A stretch of DNA of 64,000 nt from Tricholoma matsutake. Lineage: Eukaryota > Basidiomycota > Agaricomycetes > Agaricales > Tricholomataceae. Under the pieces are notes generated by a model. The model had not been told where the DNA came from. It saw only the letters and a list, made by a program, of their open reading frames with translations, and ran no database searches. Shown piece by piece: positions 23,100 to 34,477 of this stretch. Position 1 is the first letter of the stretch. Every line of letters starts with the position of its first letter. The DNA lies in assembly GCA_026075535.2 (NCBI GenBank), contig AP026546.1, positions 1,054,001 through 1,118,000 on the forward strand. The letters run 5' to 3'. A program made the translations under genes and the position numbers.

Positions 23100-23428
23100 T
23101 AAGCACAGGCGCACTGCACCGGGAACTCAAAATTAGTATGCGGCCATGTTTCAGTCCAGTATAGGTGGCCTGTAAATTTTTTCTGAGCACTCAGAGTGGA
23201 GTATGAAGTTGTGAGCAAAATAGTTACATCAAAATCACTGACTGATCACTCCGGCTACTATTTTTCGATTGCTTCTACACTTTGAATTCCTTAGTAAAAT
23301 TATATGTATATACATGAGTACTATGTGATGAAATTCCGTAAAACTCCGGAAGGTCAGCGCAAGAATATAAAATAAGAAAATCGAAATTCAGACACCCTGG
23401 GAGAATTCAGACCCGTTGGGTGCCATAG
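23100..23428 (-). repeat. right terminal inverted repeat of the pogo-like element
   Basis: Reverse complement of 22,230-22,560, ending GGGTGCCATAG followed by TA. Confidence 0.85.
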
Positions 23429-23525
23429 TACTCCCTGCCGCCACAACAAAAAAGTGACATACAACGGTGAGTGATCCAACCTGCCAAACCCGACGTCCCG
23501 ATGCTGGAGGCTAACATAAACACCT

Positions 23526-23650
23526 TTAGGGTTCCTTTTTAGGGTTCCCTTTTAGAGTTTAGGGTTAGATTTCGGGTTAGCTAAAGCAAATTAGTTATCC
23601 TACTGATATTTAATACAATTATGCGTTAAGACTCACGGTTAGGGTTTGGG
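23526..23650 (+). repeat. degenerate telomere-like repeats at the 3' side of PLE copy A
   Basis: The G-rich strand carries several imperfect units: tttagggttcc, tttagggttccc, gtttagggttag, cgggttag and, further on, ggttagggtttgggtta. They sit where the 3' end of the minus-strand Penelope-like element is expected. Confidence 0.55.
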
Positions 23651-23980
23651 TTAATCACATAAGCTATATATGATCCCCTAGGAATTGATGTTTGAAAAAT
23701 TACTTCGGACAAAGTCCGTGAGATAATTGTTTATTTGTCTAAAAGAACTATGTTATTCAATTGGTTAGCAGCCGATTACTGTGTCGGAAGTTACGTAGGG
23801 CGCTTACCCTACTAATGTTGGTGCGTCAGAACCTTGAACTTCCCATGAGTCCACCGTACTAACTTTTTCGCCAAGACGCTTGGCTACTAATGAAAGCTTA
23901 CCTGAAGGTAGTTTACTACAAGGAGTGTAATGAGGTCGCTTCCCTCTTGGGGTTGCAACAACTATGTAAAAACCATCTGT

Positions 23981-24954
23981 TCAACGGTAACCAATCGTTG
24001 AAAATAAGTATGCCGGATCGGTTTCAGACATATCGGAGGAGCTATCCTCATCATCATCTGGTCTGTGGTCATCGGTATCTAAAGTATCCTTATCTAACGT
24101 GGTGAGTACAGTCTTTGTCCAAAGACTGGTAAGGTCAAATAGATTTTGTGTTCGTTTACGCGAAACTATCAATTGCCGATTAGCCAAGCCTACTGTATGC
24201 ACATCAGGGATTGGGCGGGGGCCAAGAGGAGTAGAAGCAACAACACAGAATGCCGGTTCCACAAATTCAAGGTTGCCACAATCGTCTGAAAATGGCGTAT
24301 AGGGGGTTCCCTGTTTAAGGTTACCCGCTTCCGAGGCGGCAAGCCAGCTGCGCCAGTAGCCTAGGACTGTATCACCTAGTTCTTTTGCATTAAAGTAGTT
24401 CCATGCTGTATTGAATTCGGATTTCAGTACTAATATGTCCTCGTGCTCACACTTGGTATTAGCCAAACAGTTCTGCCAATGGGTAGCAATATTATTCTTA
24501 GTCCAATTCTTAATAAGGTTCGACGGGTATCCATGCACAATGTATAAAGCACTCAGGCTTCGTATTGCATCCATATAGTGAGTATGTAGACTACACAGGG
24601 TGGCTAACTGTGACATCTCACCTAAGTAAGTCCCTCGTTTAACGTCGAGGGGTGGTGTGATATCCATGGAATTCTCTCTTGATGTGAGCACGCTTTCCGG
24701 TATGGCATATGTTGCACACGATTTTGCGAATCGCAATAAATCGTCATATCCAGGAAGGGGAGGAAGTGATCCGACGTGCCCCATTCAATTACACATCCAT
24801 CGAACTTTACTATACTCATGATTTGCACAGCTTCTTCTTTAGTTGAAGCATAAACAATACCAAAAATATCATCGATGAACCTCCCATAGAATGGTATCTG
24901 AGGGTGGCCAAGGATATTAAGTTTTCGTTCGAACCACCAACCAAACCTACTCAC
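23981..24954 (-). pseudogene. Penelope-like element reverse transcriptase, copy A (Coprina-like)
   Basis: The minus-strand frame enters at 24,954 with PFYGRFIDDIFGIVYAST, the RT active-site strand with both Asp residues intact. It continues through DGCVIEWGTSDHFLPFLDM and a basic thumb region (CSHQERIPWISHHPSTLN). One frameshift near 24,650-24,660 is followed by GTYLGEMSQLATLCSLH, ALYIVHGYPSNLIKNW and a long C-terminus ending in an acidic Asp/Ser-rich tail. FLD after the IDD box, the S-HHP motif and the (R/H)GYP box characterise PLE reverse transcriptases. No GIY-YIG endonuclease is seen, as in the telomere-attached Coprina group of mushrooms. The N-terminal half is missing, so it is dead. 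Confidence 0.75.
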
Positions 24955-25263
24955 CAGGGAGGGTCTATTCGACCCACCCAGACAAAAGGAAAAGGCAAGA
25001 CATGGGCAACGGAGGAGGAGTTAGTCAAGCAGGAATGGGAAGAACGTGTCGAGCAGCTGGACAAGCTACTCCATTGGCTTGACAGAGCTGACATAGACCC
25101 CAGTCTCGCCGACATCCTAGAGGGAGATGGTCTCATGCAAGTAGTCGTTGGGCGACTACTTGACATGATGATGATGCTCAACCTGGGAAAACCACCTAAA
25201 CTGCCAATGAGGCAATCAATGATAATTGCGACGAGTCCAAGGAAGGGTGCAAATCATTCTGAA
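24955..25263 (+). pseudogene. C-terminal end of an unrecognised repeat ORF (copy A)
   Basis: An open plus-strand frame (about 24,904-25,296) has an acidic helical part (WATEEELVKQEWEERVEQL), the tail LNLGKPPKLPMRQSMI and then HSECSWSNLW. The last 40 residues recur after the hAT-like insertion at 41,085-41,205 (LNPGKPPKQPMRQLMI; RSECSWSNQ), so this is the end of a repeated gene just upstream of a shared non-coding block. Family not recognised. Confidence 0.4.
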
Positions 25264-26345
25264 TGTTCATGGTCCAACCTATGGGTAGATAACTAGTTGG
25301 TACTAGTCATGAAGATAGTGCTATGGGAGATGAAGGTGCTTGGGGTGGTCCAATCGAGTATTGATCGATATTGAGGACAATCGATGAGATCGACAGTGAA
25401 CGAGTTCTATCATCGATGGTTGAAGTGTGAATTCCGAGGACCTTTTGATAGGTTGAAAGTATATGAAGGCTATAGCCAATGGCTAGGACGTGTTGAAATG
25501 GTTGCTAGTGATAATGATCAGAGGATCGTAGGAAGATCGAGGACAACGATAATCACAGAGGTTTCTTGTCAATCAAGAAAACTCATAGAGACTTAGAAGA
25601 TTGATCGGATGCTTAGAACTGTATACAAGACAATAGGTGAAGACAATTTCTTCCATTTTCCAGTAGATACTACAGAGTTTTATGAGTTTTATATGTTTTA
25701 AAGAAACTTCCTAAAATGGAATGAGAAACATGTGTAGAACATGAGGCAACAGATATGAGTTAAGGCACAAGGCCAAAAAGGAGACTGGAATCCGAAGAAG
25801 AAAGAGATGTATCATATGATGAAAGAGTAATAAAGAGAAAGAACTAAAAAGAGACTGTCCTTTGTGTATAAACTGTGCTAAGTCTCGCAATAATCTGTCC
25901 AGTGGGTTCTGTACGCGATAGGGACTTGGAATGAGGCTGACCTACTATCAGCAGGTTTGGGCACGAGTTGGAATCCTTCCTGGCACATGGTATTCCACCA
26001 TATAGATAACAAATGTGGTGCCTGATGTCACTTGTAGTCTCTCAATATTGATCGATGATGCTCGACAATGGTTGACAATGTTCGATCACAGTCGCAGTTT
26101 GTTCGAAGATGATCGGGGATGTTCGATGGTTGTTTAGAAGGGGTTTTAGGGGCTTTCGGGGTAGTCCTAAGGTTGTGCAATGTGGGCTCTTGATACGATT
26201 GATGTTGCTGGTGATGTTTTGATGCGGTCGATATGATATCGCGATCAATAGACTGGGTCGTGCTGCATCTGGGACCTTGTAGGAGTTAGCTGATGTGATT
26301 AGAATATGGTTGAAATGGTGAATCGGCCTTTGAGCCAAGGAGACA
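25170..26345 (+). repeat. dispersed repeat, copy A (LTR-like block plus leader)
   Basis: This matches 41,085-42,139 plus 42,492-42,532. The shared block includes an ORF tail, then a non-coding segment, and finally the first codons of a new ORF (MVNRPLSQGDNL). A segment TGTTCATGG...GATAACA (about 25,264-26,011) has the TG...CA and TGTT/AACA ends of an LTR. It is followed after 4 nt by TGGTGCCTGATGTCA, which could be a primer binding site. No second LTR was found, so LTR status is inference. Confidence 0.6.
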
Positions 26346-28457
26346 ACCTATCAATGATCGACAGCCTCTGGGACAAACTCAAGAAGGCAAAGCGGGCACA
26401 ACAAGATGCAGAAACATGCCTCATACAAGCCATGCACAAATGCCCCGCATCCCCCCGTCGTGACGATATAGACAACACTGTTCATCAACAGAAATGTAAA
26501 CCTGGCATCGACGATGGCGGGGTATCGACCACCCAACCATCTGAAGTGCTTGAACCAGCATGAGAGGCCTGTCCTTGCCCACAACAAGTACAAGAGCCTC
26601 TGGAATCTGCTCCTGAAGCTGCACCGCACAAGCCCCACGTCGAGGCACCTAAGGAGGATGAGGCTACTGAACCTCCTCCCCCAAAGGCCTCAACTTGGAA
26701 ACTTGGACGAGGGGAGGGACAAGCTCCAGTACCCACCATGCATGTCATGCCTACTGCTCTTCCCTGTGCACCCACTCCTCCCATCAATATGTCACTGGAG
26801 CAACCCCTCCTGTCGGAGACAATTGATGACTCAGTCAATGACAACAAGTGGAGGCAGGACTTGTGGGACCCGATAGAGGGTGAGACTAAGCAGCAGGTAG
26901 AACAATGGCTCCCTCATAACCACAAGATTAAGAAAGAGCACAATAAGAAACTGAAGAATAAGGGAAAGAACGTCAAGGAGGAGATCCGCCGACATCATCA
27001 ATACAACATGTTGCAACCAGGGCAGGTGCCAGATGGCCTAGGGGTGGTGACAGTCAGCCAGTTTCTGGAACGTAACAATGTGTTCCATGGAATGCTGGCC
27101 CAGTACTTTTACCACTCCCCCTCCTCAAATCATGTCCTCGCAGGGAACATGGCAGCGAGGGCAGCTCAGGCAGAAATGGATGGTGTGACATTGTACACCC
27201 CTGAGGACAACTGTTGGCTGTACTACGTGGCAATGTGTGGCCTCCCCAAGAATCCCAGGAAGTGCATGACCTCACAGCCCTCATTGCCAACTCCCGTGAA
27301 CTTGCCATCGATTGTGCAGAGGGCTTCCTACTGTTAGGTGAAGTATGACAGCTGGCATACCTCTGCTTGCATTGTTGATGGGACCGAGCGATGCTAATGG
27401 CACTGGAGGATGACTACCGCCCCTCCCACATAACTCCTCCCTTCGTGAAGGGTCACCCCGTCTGGGCTCATGAATGCATCCCCCATGACACATCATCGTG
27501 GACTCCCACTGGCCCTTGCCACAACAATCCAGGTCTGGCTGCCCCCAATGCTGACCAACCATTCATGCTGGCTGACTGGGGACGATACATATTGTATCAT
27601 GGACACCCCAGAACCCCCAATCAATTCATCAGTGTGGCCTTTAACTACACCCTCCAGGTTCACTACCACAGTGTCTTTGGGTTCCAACTGGCGCAGGCAC
27701 TGTGCCCCACATCCACCTCTGGTCAGGCATCGTTCATCTGCCACTTTGCTGGCATCGTCGCAGTACCTGGCCACTACACTGAGTATCTCGCAGACTCAGT
27801 GATGCAGGCCCCCTCCATTGAACCCTTCATTTCCCCTCCCCGGTCAGTCACCCTGACATAGATGGACTTTGGAGAGCATTGGGGCCCTGAACTCACAGCT
27901 GATGAAGTCCTGGCTACCCTGGCCACCAACCACATTCCTCTCACCTGGGTGGACCACACCTATACCTATGGCCTCCACTACCTCAACCATCACTACAACC
28001 ACTCCCCTGAAGCTGAGGTGAATTACCAGGACATGGACAATGAACACATCCACTGGTTGGGTGTGCATGGCCTGCCCCCAGCCATTCCTGAGTGGGATGG
28101 GTGGTATACCCCAACAGCAGAGGACGTGGGTTGAATCCACATGCTGTGAACCACCAAGGAGGACCGCAACCACTACTGCCTCGATGACAGCTGCAACTGG
28201 TTACTAGTGGGGGAAGACCCCCACATCAACCAACTCTTTGCCCAACTAGCCACCGATGACCTTATTGTGGAGTGGGAGCCCTCAGCATGACCTATGACTG
28301 AGGATGAGGAAATGGGAGAACCGACTGCAGGCCCAACCACCTCCACTGAGAGACTGCCATCCGCGGAGGAGATGGACCTAGATGAAGAGAATGGCCACCT
28401 GCCCTTGTTGCAACCACACTCACTGTCATCCCTTTCCGCATCGCACCCCACTACCTA
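26306..28457 (+). pseudogene. unrecognised repeat-borne ORF of roughly 700 codons
   Basis: It starts MVEMVNRPLSQGDNLSMID at 26,306, directly after the shared LTR-like leader. An N-terminal part (26,306-26,563) is followed by a main part from 26,738 (basic helix KKEHNKKLKNKGKNVKEEI, then YTPEDNCWLYYVAMCGLP). One frameshift near 27,265 leads into DLTALIANSRELAIDCAEG, ALEDDYRPSHITPPFVKG, FMLADWGRYILYHGHP and HWLGVHGLPPAIPEWDGW, to a stop at about 28,457. Inside this frame are TGAs near 27,348, 27,387, 28,132, 28,147 and 28,288 and one TAG at 27,859. The recurring Trp/His/Pro-rich motifs look like a folded structural protein, but I see no zinc knuckle, protease, RT, integrase or DDE motif. I do not recognise it. 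Confidence 0.55.
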
Positions 28458-30326
28458 ACTTGCTGCCTTCACCACTGCCAACATACAGAGGACTGATATG
28501 GTTGGGTCCTAACGGCCACCCATGGTTCTTATCTCTTATTATATGGACAATTACCTACAATCGTTCCTTTACTTTTCTCACTCTCCTTTACTTTACTTAG
28601 ATTGCACCAAGCAATCTCAAAAGGGGGCATGTAATGAAACTTGTTTATACTTAACTGTACCCCTGGTACATTCCTTATTTGGGACTGGTTTAGTATTAGG
28701 TAATGGACTTTCTTACACTGCTACCATACCTACAGCAATACCATTTGGTCATGCTCTGGGTGTCTGTAGTGAGTAAGACTGCATAAAGGACTGAACCTTT
28801 ACATCATTTCACTGATGTTGACTCTCATCCACCTCCCACTTCCTGTTTTCTCTATTTTCCTATCCCCTCCCTCCCACTATACTCCTTATGTAGTTATGTT
28901 GTTTGTACTTTTGCAATATTCTTCTTTTTTCTTGTAACCCACCCTGGCAACAGGGTGTTGGGTGATGGTGGTGAATGCCTTTGGGCACAACTATGTGGGT
29001 GCTCTGTTGACAAACAAGCATCTGAGTTCAAGATTCATGTGCATGGGTTGCAGTTGAACCTCCATTCATTAAGTTGATTGGGGGGTATTGAGGTCCACCT
29101 GCTCATGGGGAAGAGGATCAGAATTGGTCTCAGTAATGTCCCCCACTGTCCCCCCCCCCCCCCCCTATGCCTTGATTTCTTGTTCTTGGATTGTCTTGTG
29201 CGTTTTTGGAGTATTTCCTGCTCAGTTGTCTCTTGGGTGTTTTGTCACAGAACCCAATTCTCCTGTAAGTCTATGCTGGGCCTGTCCAGTCTTGTATTGC
29301 TCATTTGATTAATTTGTCTTCTTCCCATTTGGATTTCTGAGTTGAGTTAGCCTTATGTTCATGTAACATGGATAAAGATTCATGGCTGTTGAGTCTCCTG
29401 ACTTGGTATTTACATCCCCCTGTTGACATTCAGAGAACAGTGGGAATACGCTGCCAGTCTCACAGGGGCTCCAATTCCCATGGGGGTTACAAAAACCAAA
29501 CAACTACAAAACCAGTGTCGCTTACCAATCATCTGCATTTTGGCTCAGTAGCATAACAAAGGGGAGCAAGCTCTCCAATTATCTATGACAGCAACTTAAA
29601 ATGGGATGATGCAGCGTGTGCAATGGTGCTTGCTGACTGACTTTGAATTTGAGCAAAACCTAAGCAAGCTCCCCATTCCATAGGTCAGGCACTCACATAC
29701 AAAATCATTCTTTATAATAAGGAATTAAGGTCACTTCCAAAAGGTTTGGATGAGAAATTACACCACTCCTGGGTGAAATCATGGTCTGTGTGTAGTAAAG
29801 GCAGAGGTACACTCTGTTCTAAATTGGAGCAGGCGGATGGAGTCAATGGATGTAGGATGCCCCAAATCAATTTTTCTGAGAAGAATGGGCATGTTGAGAA
29901 AGGAATATTGGTTAAATAATTCAATGTGGATCAGGCAATATGTATGAAGATGATGAAGCAAAACTTCCCAAAGTCAAACCATGAATAGGAGGTTTCTGGT
30001 AGAAACTTGATCTTTTCATATGGGAAGTTGCATGTATTCAAGTAATTATTTTTATATATCTACACTGCAAATAAAATATATACCTGTTATACTACAATAT
30101 GTATTAATATCACTGTTAAAGAGCCTTACTAGGAATTATTTGAGTTTTTCTTGTATGTGATCCAGTACCAAACAACCAACTCCAATCCATTATAAAATGA
30201 GTGAGGCTGTTCTTCTTTCTTTGCCCAGTTGATAATAGTGAGGGGCATTTTTTCTGTAAGCCCTATAAAGGTAGAGCATGCCCTTTTCCAAATATCTTCA
30301 GTGTGAATGATATGCCAGATTAATAG
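28458..30326. other. long stretch without a recognisable gene
   Basis: A purine run (aaaaggggg) followed by catgtaatgaaac near 28,617-28,640 looks like a polypurine tract and LTR start (TGTAATG...), but no partner LTR is present. A run of about 14 C lies at 29,151-29,164. The rest is AT-rich with no gene. Confidence 0.45.
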
Positions 30327-30890
30327 TGTTAGGAAACCACCCCATTACCTAATAAAATTTCATTTTATTTATTATGTCAAATTATGCTACATGACACCAA
30401 ATGACGTTACACTTTGATAGCGTGAGAATTTTATTTCGCACACATCAAGATGTATGCGCATGTATGCATGTGTCGGTAACAACAATGTACAGTATATGTA
30501 ACATAGTATATAAACCCTAAATATACACCTAGGGGACCCAGTTGTGTTCTCTTAGGTATTCCACCTATGTATTTGGTGTGAAAAGCCTATCTCAACAAAC
30601 TCATCTATTAATAACCCCTTGCATCAAAACCATCAATTCCCCCATCACAAGCACAGATCCTGCCCCCTTCTTGTAGAGAGAACCCGCATGGTCTTAGCTA
30701 GCAGATAGTGGGTGTCGCCCTAACAGAAGAACACAACTCCCTATATCAGTGCGCCTTCTCTTACTTGCACATACATCATTGTTTCACCGTGCCACATCCA
30801 ATTACTCATCCTTTCGGCACGAGCCGGAAGTACTTGTATATATGTAATCTACCTTTTCTTTCGTAAGCCAACGCCAGGCCTCGCCTTACA
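30327..30890 (+). repeat. gypsy 5' LTR
   Basis: Begins TGTTAGGAAACC and ends CGCCTTACA, with imperfect TGT/ACA inverted ends, about 564 bp. The following ttgtgaccaccagtgatc is the expected position of the primer binding site. No partner LTR is present in the window to confirm the ends. Confidence 0.6.
30507..30514 (+). promoter_or_regulatory. TATA box inside the gypsy LTR
   Basis: TATATAAA about 180 bp into the LTR, in the expected position for U3-driven transcription of the element. Confidence 0.5.
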
Positions 30891-31202
30891 TTGTGACCAC
30901 CAGTGATCGAGAGGCAGTACTCGTCATTAGGACAGCTGCAACCAGACAACCAATTGGATCTGGTTTAGTTGCGATTTACATTACTCTATTTGGACGACTA
31001 TCTTAGTTACAAGCTGAATTCAGTGATATCTCCGAGATCAGGCACTGTTGGAAGGGTTATTGATCCGAAGTGTCAAAATAGGCGCCCGACAAACCACGAA
31101 CGAGTGATGAACCCTATCACGTGACCCATGGATGTTTGGAGAGGTCATGAAGAAAAATTTTTGTATTTGTTGAAGAAGTGATTCATCACAGATTCTACAA
31201 TT

Positions 31203-32298
31203 ATGTCCAAACCTTCAACTTCTAATCCCGGTCCTAATCCTGTTCCCACACCCACACTAGAGGCAAAAATTGATGCGCTTACAGCGCAAATGTCGCAATT
31301 AGTGTCAGTGTTGGCAGCATCACAGCCCAGACAAGTGGAAGTACAACCAGAGATGACAGGAAAGAGATGATGAGATGGAGGAGATGGTGTAGTGGATGTC
31401 GCAGGAGGATGAGATGGCGGAGAAATCTGGAAATGGAAAAGCATGCTGACCTAAGTACATGCCCCCACAAATCTTTGATGGTACCATGGAGAATACAAAA
31501 TCCTTCATCAGCTCTATAGTATTGTACATCCATGGGAGGAAGCCAGAGTTTCATACAGCTGAGTCTAGGATTATGTTTGCTCTCTCATACATCCAGGGGG
31601 GGAAAGCGCAGTTCTGGAGGAACGAAGCTATAAATCAAATTGCTGCAGGAAATAAACCATTTGCAAGCTTCAAGGAATTTTTGGAGAGACTGGAGGCACA
31701 GTTTGGAGATCCTAATCCAAAGGTGACAGCCAATGCCAAATTAAAGACCATGCGCCAAGGTTCTCTAATGGTGGATGAATTTATTTTGCAGTTCAAAGCA
31801 GAAGCTTTGCAGATGGATATGGGAGAAGCTGCATTGGTAGAATTTTTGAAAGCAGGATTAAATCCCTCTTTATTCAAGTCTATCTACCAACTACCTTCTA
31901 TGCCAGAGAAGTTGGACAAGTGGTATAATTGGGCAATGCACCTTGACCAGCAATATCGGCAGGAACAGGCGGAGTCAAAGTTGATGTATGGAAGTAGTAA
32001 ATTTGGAAAGTCATCAGGAGGAAAGTCCAAGAAAGGAAAAGCACCTCAGGTGCAAGCTCCAAGGGTGCAGCCACTGGCCATGGCAGTGACACCTATAGTT
32101 ACAGAGTCAGCAGCACCAGCAGAGGCAATGGAGGTTGATCAAGCAGGAAGACGAGCCCCACTTAAATGTTTTAACTGTGGGCAGTTAGGACAAATTTCTA
32201 GGAATTGTAGGCAGAAGAGAAAGATTAGGGAAGCTACAATCAAGGAAGTGAAGCTGGAGGAAGGCAGGCAGAAGAATTTTGTGGAAGAGTCCCAGTGA
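31203..32298 (+). pseudogene. gypsy Gag
   Basis: The probable start is ATG 31,203 (MSKPSTSNPGPNPVPTP), with a coiled region LEAKIDALTAQMSQLVSVL. The sequence then passes through TGAs near 31,367-31,410 and a frameshift into the long open frame at 31,459. The capsid part reads MPPQIFDGTMENTKSFISS, ALSYIQGGKAQFWRNEAI and FLERLEAQFGDPNP, a canonical Ty3/gypsy Gag. Near residue 242 of the open part is a CCHC-type knuckle, CFNCGQLGQISRNC, in which the zinc-ligand His is Gln (CAA). Gag packages the RNA and forms the particle; this copy is defective. Confidence 0.85.
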
Positions 32299-34477
32299 AG
32301 GTTTCCCCATTGGTGACCCAGAATCATTACAATGTATTAGTATCTGAGGAAACCCAGAGCAAATCAGAAAAAGAAATTGAGGAGGAGTACAACTGTTGTC
32401 AATCACGTGACAATTTTCATGCATCATTTCCGAAAACCCCTAAATTCTTTATTCGCTCTGCGCAAATAGAACCCAAAATCACCTTGACTATGGGACTGAA
32501 GACAGTGGACACGCATGCAGCGATTGATGTGGAAGCATTGCTTGACAGTGGTGCTACAGGATTATTTATTAATCGATCCTTAATTACCAGAAACAGTATT
32601 AACACATGCAAGCTGGCACAACCTATAATGGTGTACAATATTGATGGAACAGTCAATCATGGAGGAACTATTAAAGAGGAGGTGACTATGGTATTAAAGT
32701 ATCAGGAGCATCAGGAGCGAGCCGTATTTGAAGTGTGCAATCTTGGGAAAACCAATCTAATAATAGGATGTCCATGGTTATGGAAGCATAATCCCAAAAT
32801 TGATTGGAAAACTGGGAAAGTACAAATGACTCATTGTCCTAAGGAATGTAATGTGTATGGGAGGAAGATGAAGGAGAAAAAGAAAAAGAAAGAGAAAGAA
32901 CGTCTGAGGAAGTACTCTGTTACGATGGAGGAAGTGGAGGATGAGGAAATGCCAAATGGGGAAGTTCTGATCATGATCGAGAAAGAAGAGCAGAAGCAAA
33001 CCTTTAAAGCAATTCGTGGAGGACAGTCATGGGACAAGAATATCGTGAAGGTGGAGAAGCCAGTGGAGGAATGGGTGCCAAAAGTGTATCATGAACATCT
33101 GTCAGTGTTCCAGAAGAAGGAGTCTGAGCAAATGCCGGGGAGGAAGCCATGGGATCATGTGATCGAGATGAAGCCAGGGTTTGTGCTGAAGAAGTCGAAG
33201 GTATATCCATTATCTCCGATGGAACAAGAAGAAGTGGATGCATTCCTGAAGGAGCAATTGCAGAAAGGATACATATGACCTTTGAAATCACTGCAGATGT
33301 CACCAATATTCTTCATGCCAAAAAAGGATCAAAGAAAGAGGATGTGTACAGATTATAGGTATCTGAATGAGTGGACAGTGAAGAATGCATACCCCTTGCC
33401 ATTGATCTCAGAAATAATTGACAAGGTGGGAAAAGCCAAAGTCTTTACAAAATTGGATTTACGATGGGGATATAACAATGTATGGATAAAGAAAGGAGAT
33501 GAGTGGAAGGCTGCATTTGCCATGCATCGAGGATCCTTTGAGCCGCTTGTCATGTTTTTCGGGATGACAAATAGTCCCCCAACCTTTCAAAATATGATGA
33601 ACGACATTTTCAAGGATGTAATAGACAAAGGGATGGTAATAATATTTATTGACGACATTCTGATATTCATGGAGGATGAAGAGAATCATGAGGCAATAGT
33701 GCAGGAGGTATTATGGAGGTTGGCAGAGAATGATCTATTTTGAAACCAGAGAAGTGTGTGTTTGGGGCAAGCGAAATCGAGTTCCTAGGATTATTGATCA
33801 GCCCTGATGGGATTAAAATGGATCCAATCAAGGTACAGGCAATTACAGATTGGCCTGTGCCCACCAATGTCAAGGAGGTTCAAGCCTTCTTGGGACTTGC
33901 AAATTATTATTGTTGCTTTGTGCACAATTTTTCTAAAATTGCCGCACCCTTACATAACCTTAAGCGAAATGGAGTAGTGTGGAGGTGGGGAGAGCAGCAG
34001 CAGACAGTGTTTGAGGAGTTGAAGAGGAAGTTTGTGGAGGGAGCAATATTAGCCCCAGTGAATTTCACATGCCCTTTGTGAGTGGAATCAGATGCATCCG
34101 ACTTTGCTACTGGACCGGTATTATCAATGCTGTGTGAAGATGACAAATGGCATCCTTGTGCATATCTGTCCCAAGGGTTGAATGATGTGGAGAGAAATTA
34201 TGATGTGCATGACAAAGAGATGTTGGGGATAATATGAGCATTGGAGGCGTGGAGGCATTATTTGGAGGGATGTATGCATCAGATTGAGATCTGGATGGAT
34301 CATCAAAATCTGCAATACTTCATGTCCGCTAAAAAGCTTAATCGCCGGCAAGTGCGTTGGGCACTATTCCTATTGCATTTCAATTTTCACTTGGTCCACA
34401 AAGTGGGAAGCTTAATGAGGAAAGCAGATGCATTATCCAGATGTATTGATCATAAAAGGGGTGCAGGAGGACAATAA
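32295..34477 (+). pseudogene. gypsy protease, reverse transcriptase and RNase H
   Basis: It overlaps the end of gag by 4 nt. The aspartic protease motif is LLDSGATGLFI (about 32,535-32,570). A Lys-rich insert (KEKKKKKEKERL) follows. RT shows KVYPLSPMEQEEVDAFL, then an in-frame TGA (33,276) inside what is normally Y-I-R-P, then [36 protein letters not shown] and the active site [12 protein letters not shown] frameshift near 33,735-33,740 precedes KPEKCVFG and FLGLANYY. The RNase H part has TGAs at 34,079 (before VESDASDFATG) and 34,235 (before ALEAWRHYL), and ends in KADALSR. Catalytic residues are retained but the frame is broken. Confidence 0.9.

Larger units (their letters stand above)
22230..23428. 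mobile_element. pogo/Fot-like non-autonomous DNA transposon with long inverted repeats
   Basis: The ends CTATGGCACCCAACGGG and its reverse complement are flanked on both sides by TA, the usual Tc1/mariner/pogo target duplication. The inverted repeats are nearly perfect for about 265 bp and recognisable for about 330 bp (22,230-22,560 and 23,100-23,428). The short interior holds only a minus-strand N-terminal HTH piece of a transposase, so the element cannot move itself. It is about 1.2 kb long. Confidence 0.85.

Noticed and set aside
23700..23900. tRNA-like hairpins near the PLE 3' end
   Set aside because: Small hairpins exist, but no A-box/B-box pair or cloverleaf of tRNA length could be drawn.
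23430..24000. Hammerhead ribozyme in the PLE terminal region
   Set aside because: Some PLEs carry them, but I found no CTGATGA core with matching GAAA in the right order on the minus strand; only a small cggac-aaa-gtccg hairpin is present.
28617..29040. A 3' LTR beginning TGTAATGAAAC for the unknown ORF at 26.3-28.5 kb
   Set aside because: A purine run precedes it, but there is no matching copy upstream, so an LTR cannot be claimed.
29151..29164. Run of about 14 C as a possible functional element
   Set aside because: An isolated homopolymer without partner motif; its exact length may also be a sequencing artefact.
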